A model generated the notes under the pieces. That model did no database searches. It was not told the origin of the DNA and saw nothing but the letters and a program-made list of their open reading frames with translations. The translations under genes and the position numbers were made by a program. Shown one piece after another: positions 52,150-61,071 of a DNA stretch of 64,000 nucleotides. This DNA is from Cardinalis cardinalis (Eukaryota; Chordata; Aves; Passeriformes; Cardinalidae). Within the stretch, counting starts at the first letter, position 1; each line of letters starts with the position of its first letter. Where the stretch lies: positions 754,499-818,498 of the forward strand of contig JACDOX010000164.1 in assembly GCA_014549065.1 (NCBI GenBank), read 5' to 3'.

Positions 52150-52860
52150 TCCCCTCCTGCCGCCGTAACATCGCGGGGATCCCAAAGTGGCTTTTCCCGG
52201 CGGCCAGCCCGGTGCCAGCGCTGCCGTCAGGTCGCGCCCACAACAAACGCGGCGCCCACGTGGGGTGGGGCGGGGCGGCGCTCGGCAGCCGCGGCCGGAT
52301 CGGGACGCGGTGCCAGCGGCATCGGGAGCTCAGGGCGGGCTCGGCCGCTGCCCTTCCCTTCCCAACGCGAGCGCTGCCAGGAATCCCGGCCCACGGCCTC
52401 CGTGGGATCGCAGCACAGCCCCACGTGTCGCGGGGTGATGGGGATCGGAGCCAGCGGCGACACGCGAGGGGACAGTGGNAGCCGTCCTCTCCGCGTCGCT
52501 CGGGCACTCTCCCCTTTTACCCCCGCCCGGATCGACAAAGGGTTCCTCCCCCAGCCCCGAGTTCTGTACCTTCCTGCGAGCCAAGGGGGAATCCCGTTCG
52601 AGGTCCCGGCCAGCGGCCCTGTCCTATCCCGGGGCACTGCCGCCACCGCTGCCGCCCCTGCTCGGTTCCCCCAGCGCCGCCGCCTCCCGCACCGCCAGCA
52701 GCGTTTTTCCCTCCCAGGCTTTCTTCCCTCCCTGCTCCCTCCGGCCCGGCCCGGCCCGGCCCGGCTCCCCAGCTCCTACCGCCGTGCCGCCACCGCGCAG
52801 CTGCCGCCGGCTCCGGCCCGGCTCCGCCTCGTATCGCGGCGGGGAGGAGCAGGATCTGTC
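52150..52860 (-). promoter_or_regulatory. RNH1: CpG island, likely RNH1 promoter and first non-coding exon
   Basis: Abruptly GC- and CpG-rich sequence about 0.9 kb upstream of the RNH1 start-codon exon. It contains a GC box GGGGCGGGGC at 52267-52276 and five CCGGC units at 52741-52765. On the - strand, GAAG|GTACAG at 52570/52569 is a plausible donor for a non-coding exon; a second candidate lies near 52770. The long open frames through it are a by-product of high GC and are not genes. Transcription start is not determined. Confidence 0.65.
52741..52765. repeat. (CCGGC)5 pentamer repeat
   Basis: Five perfect CCGGC units within the CpG island. Confidence 0.9.
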
Positions 52861-53757
52861 CCTCCTCCCCTTTTCCCCTTTCTTCCCCCTTTTCCTCTTT
52901 CTCTCCCTTTTTCTTCCTCTCTTCCCTCCGTTTTCCCCCTCTCCCTTTTTTCCTACCCTCTCTGACACTTAACGCCCTTTCCCCTCTCTTTTCCATTTGT
53001 CTTTCTTAATTTTTCCTGACTTCTCCCTGCTTCCCTCTCCCCCTCTTTTCTGAACTTCTTTCCCTCTTTCATCTTTCTTTCCCCCTCTACTCTTCTTTAT
53101 CTGTTTCCTTCATATCCCTTCCTTCCTTTTTCCTCACTTCCTTTTTTTTCTTTTTCCCTTTTTACTTTCTATTTTCCTCTCATATGCTTCCCCCTTCTCT
53201 ATTTCTTTTCCTTCCTTCCTTCCTTCCTTCCTTCCTTCCTTCCTTCCTTCCTTCCTTCCTTCCTTCCTTCCTTCCTTCCTTCCTTCCTTCCTTCCTTCCT
53301 TCNNNNNNNNNNNNNNNNNNNNNNNNNNNNNNNNNNNNNNNNNNNNNNNNNNNNNNNNNNNNNNNNNNNNNNNNNNNNNNNNNNNNNNNNNNNNNNNNNN
53401 NNNNNNNNNNNNNNNNNNNNNNNNNNNNNNNNNNNNNNNNNNNNNNNNNNNNNNNNNNNNNNNNNNNNNNNNNNNNNNNNNNNNNNNNNNNNNNNNNNNN
53501 NNNNNNNNNNNNNNNNNNNNNNNNNNNNNNNNTCCTTCCTTCCTTCCTTCCTTCCTTCCTTCCTTCCTTCCTTCCTTCCTTCCCCATTCTCTTTTGTTCC
53601 TTTTTCTGCCCTCCTTTTTTCTGCTATCTCTCCTCTTACTGAATTTCCTCTTTCATCTCACCAACTTCTCTAAATTTTGTTCTCTTTTCCTCCCTTTCCT
53701 TTTACTCCTATCTCCTGTTGCCCTTTTTTTTCCATCCACCCTGATCTCCCTGATGCT
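52856..53757. repeat. long polypyrimidine/polypurine tract
   Basis: About 0.9 kb in which the + strand is almost entirely C and T, with scattered A and G. It starts sharply at the edge of the CpG island and contains the (CCTT)n run and the assembly gap. Such tracts can form triplex DNA, which may explain the gap. It lies upstream of RNH1, whose sense strand would be the purine strand. Confidence 0.85.
53208..53583. repeat. (CCTT)n microsatellite interrupted by an N gap
   Basis: Perfect TTCC repeats at 53208-53302 and 53533-53583 flank 230 N (53303-53532). The same unit on both sides says the gap is within the array, so its true length is unknown. The open frames read across it are not proteins. 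Confidence 0.97.
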
Positions 53758-56700
53758 CGTCCCTCTGAGCTGGAGCATTGGGATACACAGGAAACAAGCC
53801 AGGAGAAGGAGAAATCCCTATAAAGAGGGGATGCATAAAGGGTGGGAGTATCAAACATAAAATGAGGTAGTGTACCAACCAGCTGGGAGGGCAGCCTCTG
53901 CTGTGTGCCNGGACCGGGAGCAAGATGGGAATGCAGGCAGGTCACCCAGGGCAGAGGCACTGGGGCAAGGTCTCTGCTAGGGGAGATAGGACTTCCCCAG
54001 GGAGCTCAGAACTAGGAATTGTGTGAACTGGAAACAACAAAAATATCCTCAGTGGTCTCCCTGACTTCCAGTTTACAGACAGCGGTGCATGGNGGCCAGC
54101 TTGGAGAGCCTGGGAAGTGCCTGCTCCCTATCCCTGATCCCTGTCACCAGTCCTATCCAGGACGCGTTCCCTCATTAGTGCAACACGCCGGGCAGAGAGC
54201 TGCACGTCGCTGGCACAAAGGCCTCTCTCTCTGAGCTCTTTGGAACGAAGCTGTGACAGCAGTGGAGGATGGGCGCCTCGGGCTTCTGCTGTGCCAGGCC
54301 TGCTGCCCTCCCGGGCTCTCCCCGTGTCACTGCCCCCAGCCGACCCCAGTGACCAGCGGCTGTCCCGCACACCCGCCCCGAGGCAGGGCGAGGGTGGCAG
54401 CGCTTGGTCAGGGCTGGAAGGCGTTCGTCATCCCTTGGCTCGCTTCCTCCTCCGCCTGCCGGCTACTCCCTGTCTCCCTCCCTATTGTTTCCCGGTAGTT
54501 TTAGCCCCGGTAAAAGCTCATTCAGATTTTCACAAGACGAAACAAAGAAAGGTTTTGAAGTGCCGAGAGGCACTAGGCAACACCCCGACTTGCCTTCCTC
54601 CCTCCACTCCCAAAATCTCAGCATCTCCCCCAGTTTTTTCTTCCTACCAACACCCTCTTCCCATAACCCTGGCTCACGCAACAGTTCAAGTAAGCCCAAC
54701 CAGCTGTTCCCTACAAAGCACGGCTTTAAAATGGTTCCGTGCTCCTCNCCGGGAAGCAGGAGGGAAAGTTTCGGGAGTTTCAGAGCTGCTTTTGCCGCTG
54801 GTACGTACCTTGCTGTTGTCGGTTCTGTGCGGGAGCGAGGGGGGCCGAGCTGGCGCCTTCCTGCTGCCGTTACCACGCAACCTCTGCTGTCGTACACACG
54901 GTGCCTGCTAGAGGGAGGGAAACAGTTTTGGGCTCTGACGGCTTTTTTCCTCCCGTGGCAGCTCTTCAGGGCCTTGCAGAGCAAGCACTGTGCACACAAT
55001 TGTGTCTGGCTTGTGATGAAGCAAATGTTGCAAAAAGCTCCTGATGGTGACAGAGGCAGCTTTTACTTCTCACACCGGATCATGTGGCCACTTGCCATGG
55101 TTTAGCCCAGAGCAAGGGAGTAGTTGCCAGTGAAGGATCCATCCGAAAATGAGGCCACTGCAGTGTTGAAGTGTGGGTAGAGATGATGGAGTTTGCGTAG
55201 TCTCTCCATTCTCCAGGCAAGCCTGTCCTGCCAGGCTTAGGAGTGATGCTGAGCACATTACTGCCTACCTGTCACATTACCTGGGGCTTCTGCATCCCTC
55301 TTCCCAGTAGGGGCCAGCATGCAGGCAGCTCCCTGCTTCTGCACAAGCTGAATGCTCGCACTGCCTGGAAGGGTCCCTTGGGCACAGTGCTGTTGTGTCT
55401 GCCTAAAACTGCCCCTCAGCAGCAAGCATGGACCTCGCTCCTATACCTCCTTCTCCTAAATTCCCACTGGCTCTTCTCCTCAAGGAAAACCCTGCCATCA
55501 CTCAAGCTGCATTGCACAAAAACTGTGGGTTGAAGTAACCTTCCTTCTTCCCCCATTCTCAGTGGTGTGATGATGAATTTATGTTTCAATAGCCAGCAAA
55601 TGATCCAGTAGCAGAAGGACAGATTTGTCTTTCCCTCCTGTGGCTGCAGATGCTGACAGAGATGATGGTAGAATGATAATCTGGGAAACAGAGCCTTTGT
55701 TGAGTCACAGGAGAAACATTAGAGGCTCTCCCTCNGGCTGCTTTTATTACCCTTCTTCTGGAGGAGATGGGAACCAATCACCAGGAGAGCCCAATGAGCT
55801 AAAACCCACCTTTCTCAGTGCCCAGAAGAGAGTTGAAGGCCAGCAAATTCATCTCTTCCCTCTTCCCTCTCAGGGGAATCCACACAAAGAATTTGCTAGA
55901 ACAGTCCTTGTGCTTCTGGGTCTGACCAGAAACCTGCTGAAGCACAGGCAAGAGCTTGGGGANGCCCCGAGCTCCCAGCTTTGGTGCTTGTTAGGATGCT
56001 CCCTGGCAGGCAAATGAAGGGGATGCTGAGGCTGGTGAAGGATGTCTCTGCCTTTTTGTTTGGCATGATGCTTTCAGGAAGACCACCAGTGTTAGGAAGA
56101 AAGTTTACNCTGACAGGAGATCCCCTGGTCAGCCAGGCAATTTGAAGTTGGTGCCTGTCATTCNGCCCAACAGCAAAGGTGTCATTGCCTATCCAGCCAC
56201 TGCTGGCATCTCTCTGCTCTTGGTTCCCGCTTCACTGCACTTATCAGGTGTCTCTAAAGGATAAAGTCTAGTGTTTGTTAGAGGTTTCAGAGAGGTTCAT
56301 GTCACGTGGGCCTTCTGTAGACCTCCTGCCCTGGGCAAAGCACCCAATACGCTCTGGTCTGTGTTGGTGAAATATTAGATTTAGAGGTCAAAAGCCATGC
56401 CAAAAGGTTATGTGCTTCTGTCTCCCTGTCAACCCTTTGGCGCCCTTACTGCAGGAACAACAAAAGGCATCTCTGGAAAAATCTATTGCCCTTTCCCCAG
56501 CAAGCAAGACAGGCCATCCTGCTCATCGAGATACNCACAGATCCAGAGGAAATGATACAAAATGGGGCTGAGAAAGCCAACAGCAAACACCAGTGAGAAA
56601 TACCTGTGTGTGTCTTGCCACAGAAGCAGTGGAAGACTCCTGGCATGGAAGGCATGCCCATTTGATTATTTGTACAGACTCAGGCTGATTCCTTAAAGAT

Positions 56701-58563
56701 GCCTTCAGGAGTGTGGCAGTGTCATCTGCCCTGTGTTCCCCACTTTATCACAATTTCCCATTATCCTTTCTGAGTTCATTCAAATTTATCTCCTCTTTTT
56801 TTAGATCCTCTCCCTCTTTTGGTCTTTGTAGCAGGGAGGGAGAGCACAGTGATGCCCATCTTGCCTCTGCTGCCTTTGGGCACAGCTGGCATGAAAGCAT
56901 GAAGTGCAGGTCTTCTGTCCTGGGATCTGAGGAAGTTGAGATGTGTCTCTGCATTTAAGATGATTTCATTTTAGAACTAAATTTATGCACATAACCCTAG
57001 AGTAAACTTACNAAAGAATACTTAAATTAAGGCCATTAGTGTAAACTGAAAACTCTGCCTCTTCCCCTTCTAGCAGTTTCCTGTTCTGTCCTCTCTGCTC
57101 TTATGATGCCTCTGTGCATATACTTAATGGTAATTAAAGACAATAAACTTCTAAGAGTAGCGACAGATCTTTTTCTAACTTGACTATGTGATCCCTACCA
57201 GAAAATTCATCCCATAAATTCAGCTGTGGAGATCAAAACAGCAAGTCGCAAGCATGTGCCCAGCTCCATTTGTTGCAGTGAGTGATTTGTTTATATCCTA
57301 CTTGATCCATTGCTGGAAGCCATTTGTTCCTTGAGCTTGTGTGCAAGCTTGAAGTAAGGCTTTGTAGGGTGAGGAAATGCAAAACTTGGGTCATTCCTGA
57401 AGAGTCAGTGGGCTGAATAAGCACTGGGGAGCAAAGTATCACTGGAGCTAGAATGGAGAACCTGACACTGTGGCTTAACTGATGCCTCGGAAGCTAAAAA
57501 AAAAAAAAAAAAAAAGGTTGGTAGCAAGCTGTTAGTGAGGTGGCTGAGCAAGGTTTGGGTTTTTCAGCAAATACAGGCAATAGCTCACCCTGACTTGCAT
57601 GCGTGCACACGCACATATGGTTGTTCCATACTGTGGCAGCTCATTATAGATTCCCACAAGAAAACCATTAGNGAGGAAATTCTTGCTGTTGTGATGTGGT
57701 CGCCTTGTTCTTGTAAAAGAAAAGCTGTTGTTTCCATTTTGCACTGGTTTTGTTTTTTGGGGAGTGGAGAGCATTATAATGAAATAATGCTGTGAGTGTT
57801 TGTGTAATATTTTATCCCTGTGGATACAGCCTTTCACAGTGGGTCCAGCGAAAATGGAACCCCAAAAAAATGGAGCTTCCCACATATGTTCATCAACCAA
57901 CGCACCTGCAGAAAAAGTACTATCAGAGGAATTTTTCTCACATTTTTTCTTCTTAATCTTCTGCCTCAGCCTGCCGCAGTGTTTGCCTGCCCGTCTGCAG
58001 AGGGCGATGCAGCATCAGTTTGAGCAGATTTATGGTCCTCTGGTTTTCCCTCATCCCGAAGTTGCCCTTGGTCCCCAAGACATTGCAGGGGTTGAGGGCT
58101 GAGATGGGGCCACAGCTAGAGGGGAAAACGAGAGGACCAGAGCAGAAACACAGGTGTATTTCACAGCNCAGTCTCTTCATGCCAGCTGTGCAGCAGCTGA
58201 TGAAATGGGAGACTGCAATGGATTTCACTTTCCTGTTAAATCCTGCTGCACAGGAAGACTTGAATAATTTGCTGAGAATTTGAAGGCCACTGTAGGGACA
58301 GCTGGTTATTTCATTAGTTTGTACAGGACTCAGAAGTCTAAGTTTAAATCAGCTTTAAAAGGCAAGAATGAAGTCTTGAAGTGAAAAGAACCCCAACAAC
58401 CATATACTTATCTGGTTTTCAGACTTCAGTTTGCATGTTAGCACTGCCTTATTGNAGAANGGAATAGTAGGTGTCNTCTGCCANTAGAGGCATGTCTCTC
58501 TAGTCTCCNTGAGAATNCCCATGAGAATTCATGGGTATTTGTGCCCCCANAAAAATCACTTTG
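53758..58563. other. intergenic flank with a moderately CpG-rich patch
   Basis: No gene recognised. A CpG-richer patch at about 54150-54920 could be a weak promoter and has an X-box-like site at 54869-54881. A 20-A run lies at 57496-57515 without a recognisable retrocopy upstream. Confidence 0.5.
57496..57515. repeat. A20 homopolymer
   Basis: Twenty A in a row following GGAAGCT. No coding sequence precedes it, so there is no evidence that it is the tail of a processed pseudogene. Confidence 0.9.
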
Positions 58564-58990
58564 TATCCTAGAGTCACGATGGTTGGAAAAGGCCTCAAAA
58601 TGATCATGTACATCCATTAACCCAGAATCACTGTGATCATCACTAAATCATAGCCCAGAGTTACATCCATATGCCTTTTGAACATTTCCAGGGATGGGGA
58701 TTCCAACACTTACCTGGGCAGCCTGTTCCAATGCCTGACCNTCCTTTCAGAGAATACTTGTTTCCCTAATATCCAATCTAAACCTCCTATGACACAATTT
58801 GAGGCCATTTCCACTCATCCTGTAACTTGTAACTGTGAGAAGAGACCCCTTCAACCTCACTAAAACTCCTTTCAGGTGGTTGTAGAAGTGATGGGGTCTC
58901 CTGAGCTTCCTTTTCTCCAGGCTAAACAACTCCAGTTCCCTCAGCTGCTCCCCATAAGACTTGTGCCATAAAAAAACCCACTGCATCCTC
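58564..58990 (-). mobile_element. CR1 LINE 3' fragment
   Basis: On the + strand this reads as the reverse complement of a CR1 3' end: GGTTGGAAAAGGCC, then CCAGGGATGGGGATTCCA, GGGCAGCCTGTTCCAATGCC, CCCTAATATCCAATCTAAACC, and CTTTTCTCCAGGCTAAACAA. CR1 is the main avian LINE. The copy is 5'-truncated and diverged; several Ns lie just before it. No ORF of the LINE is present. Confidence 0.88.
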
Positions 58991-59739
58991 TCTTTAATCC
59001 AGTTCTTCCTTGCATTATCAGAATTAATTTGCTGCAAAGGTTTGGGGGTGGGATATTTTGGAGTCTCCTCAGATATAGGCTGGGGCCGGTGAGCAGTTGA
59101 AAGCTGAATTTCATTCTTTGTCGTTGAAATTTGCCAGAAAGGTCATTTTCTTATGCATGTAACTGGGGAAAGTGCTCAGAATTGTTTTCTTCCATTGATT
59201 CTCAGTTCAGTTTGTGGTAGGGATGGAAATCCTGCCAGTTGAGTTTTTCCATGATACACCATCANTTTTTAAAAACAGCTTCTCTTTTTTGAAAAGCTTT
59301 TGGTTGTTCNTTGTGGCTTGTTGTAGTAGAATAGATGGAGAATGTGAAGCACTTCCTTGAACTATGCACCTGGATAAATTCAGGGAGCAAGGTCTTGACC
59401 TTTTTTTTAATAAATGGCACCTACATCAATGACTCCTTGAGGTTTTTTGATTTCTTCCTAAATTTACAGAAGACAAACAAGTGTTTTGGCTCTAGCAGAG
59501 GCCTCCAGGTGAAGGGATCTCTAAATGCTTCCCTGCTTTTGGGTGGGATGAGAGAGGGAGGGATGGGGGCAAAGCTGTGTGGGAAGAACTGGATGGAGTG
59601 GGTGCTACTCACTGTTGTGGCCTTGTCCAATGTTCAGTAAGGAAAGTACAGGAGTACACAGGCAGTGTTCTGCCTGCCTTAAGCACGGGATGGGCAAATG
59701 TATCTGTGTAGCTGTACTGGGAGCAGGTGAGGTCACTCG

Positions 59740-60111
59740 CTCTGCTGAGCCTGGAGGAGACTGAGGGGAGNCCTCAGTGCAGTTCCAGCTTCCTTGTGAG
59801 GGGAAGAGGAGGGGCANACACTGATCTCCTCTCTCTGNTGCCCAGTGACAGGACCCAAGGGAATGGCCTGAAGCTGTGTAAGGGCAGGTTTAGGCTGGAT
59901 AGTAGAAAAAGGTTCCTCACCCAGAGGGTGGCTGGGCACTGAAAAAGACTCCCCAGGGAAGTGGTCACNGCNCCAAGCCTGACAGAGTTAAAAAAGCATT
60001 TGGACAATGCTCTGGGACACAGGGTGTGACTCTTGCGGTGTCCTGTGCTGGGCCGAGAGTTGGACTCGATGATCCTTGTGGGTCCCTTCCAACTCAGCAT
60101 GTTCTGTGGTC
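59740..60111 (+). mobile_element. CR1 LINE 3' fragment
   Basis: Forward CR1 3' end: GACAGGACCCAAGGGAATGG, AGGTTTAGGCTGGATAG, CTCACCCAGAGGGTGG, CCCCAGGGAAGTGGTCAC and the terminal GTTGGACTCGATGATCCTTG with CCCTTCCAACTCAGCATGTT. It ends in a degenerate 8-bp unit (GTTCTGTG). It is 5'-truncated, opposite in orientation to the CR1 at 58.6 kb, and ends about 120 bp from the tRNA gene. Confidence 0.88.
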
Positions 60112-60221
60112 TTTAAAAATGTCAAGGAAGCAAATAAAAATATCAAGAATTTAGAAAGGCAAAACCACTAGTCCTGTGGTTTGCACTAGAAGCAGGCGGT
60201 GGGCTGGCGACCCGGGGCACG

Positions 60222-60225
60222 AAAA
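60222..60225 (-). terminator. Pol III terminator of tRNA-Ala
   Basis: TTTT on the - strand, five bases past the tRNA 3' end, as expected for RNA polymerase III termination. Confidence 0.85.
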
Positions 60226-60230
60226 GTAGC

Positions 60231-60303
60231 TGGAGAATGCGGGCATCGATCCCGCTACCTCTCGCATGCTAAGCGAGCGCTCTACCATTTGAGCTAATTC
60301 CCC
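60231..60303 (-). tRNA. tRNA-Ala (anticodon AGC)
   Basis: A 73-nt gene that folds as a full cloverleaf. The acceptor stem pairs GGGGAAT with ATTCTCC and contains the G3:U70 wobble that identifies tRNA-Ala. The anticodon loop is TTAGCAT (anticodon AGC), closed by CTCGC/GCGAG. The T arm is GCGGG/CCCGC with loop ATCGATG. Discriminator base is A; no CCA is encoded, and there is no intron. A box and B box are internal, and a TTTT terminator follows. As I recall it, the sequence is the same as vertebrate tRNA-Ala-AGC genes, so it is probably functional. Confidence 0.97.
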
Positions 60304-60319
60304 GCGGTAGTTGGATTCT

Positions 60320-60480
60320 CACCCAGGGCAGCCATATTGACTTCTCGCGAGACGCCGCGCGCCGCTGGCTGTTACACGTCCCAGTCGGGGGTCCCAGTGC
60401 GCCTGCGCGCGAGCGCGACGGCCGGGGCTCGGCGGCGGGCCGGGCTGGGCGCGCTCCGGGAGAGGAGGATGCGCCCCGCG
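60320..60480 (+). promoter_or_regulatory. CpG-island promoter with TCTCGCGAGA element, divergent to tRNA-Ala
   Basis: Starts within about 40 bp of the tRNA 5' end and points the other way. It contains a YY1-like site (GCAGCCATATTG, 60328-60339), a perfect palindrome TCTCGCGAGA (60343-60352), the element bound by BANP at CpG-island promoters, and an NRF1-like TGCGCCTGCGCG (60398-60409). An ATG in good context lies at 60469 and a GTGAGA donor follows at 60481. The sites strongly suggest an RNA polymerase II promoter; direction is inferred from the ATG and donor. Confidence 0.65.
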
Positions 60481-61071
60481 GTGAGACCTGGAGCGGGAAC
60501 GGGGCGGGAAAGGGAGTGGGAACGGGAACGGGAACGGGGCGGGAATGGGAACGAGATGGCAATGGGAACGGGAATGGTGAGGGGCTGCGAAGGGCTGTGT
60601 GTTTGGCGGGCAGGATGCGTACGGCTGTGTGTGTGGGGCGGCGGTGCGTGTGGAGGTCAGAGCAGGGGTTGGAGCGCCCGGCACGGGCTCTGCCAGGGCC
60701 TGGGCTGGTCTTTGAGTCGCGGCGGGGCTGGGCTGAGGTCAAAACAGAGCGAAACAACCAAACAAACCCCCTCACCCCCGCCCCCCCNCCCCCCCAAATA
60801 AAATATCGAGCCCCCAGCCCAGCCCCCCAGCTGATGAAGGGCGCAGGAGCTGCCCGGATGAGCCCGGTTACTGCCCAGGGAGGCTTCGCCTGCCGGCAGC
60901 TCCTCACGGCCCTCGGGGCACCGAGCGCGCACCTCCCCCTGCGGGGGCTCGGAGTGGCACTCGGCCTGGCCGGGCAGGCCGGGAGCCCCCGGTACTGGCT
61001 GCCATCCNTGCTGGGACATCGGGCTGGGTCCCTGCGCGTGGCTGGGACAGCCGGGATGCCCAAGAGCCTGG
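60469..61071 (+). other. candidate first two exons of an unidentified gene
   Basis: A possible start: ATG at 60469, four codons, donor GTGAGA at 60481; then a C-rich tract and acceptor CCCCAG at 60830, and an open 241-bp segment 60831-61071 ending at a GTGAGC donor. Joined in phase the frame stays open, but the protein is Ala/Gly/Leu-rich and I recognise no family. It may be a 5' UTR or non-coding RNA instead. No later exon was recognised before the window ends. Confidence 0.25.
60494..60577. repeat. GGGAAC-type hexamer minisatellite
   Basis: Imperfect tandem GGGAAC/GGGAAT units just inside the putative first intron beside the CpG-island promoter. Confidence 0.8.

Noticed and set aside
52113..53009. 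A 298-codon + strand open frame through the RNH1 CpG island, and overlapping long frames on both strands
   Set aside because: Pro/Ala/Ser/Arg-rich low-complexity translations in GC-rich DNA; several frames are open together, and no domain or splice support exists. High GC removes stop codons by chance.
53180..53642. Open frames of repeated SFLP or EGRK residues
   Set aside because: Translations of the (CCTT)n microsatellite and the N gap.
57496..57515. A20 run considered as the tail of a processed pseudogene
   Set aside because: No coding-like sequence or target duplication was found upstream.
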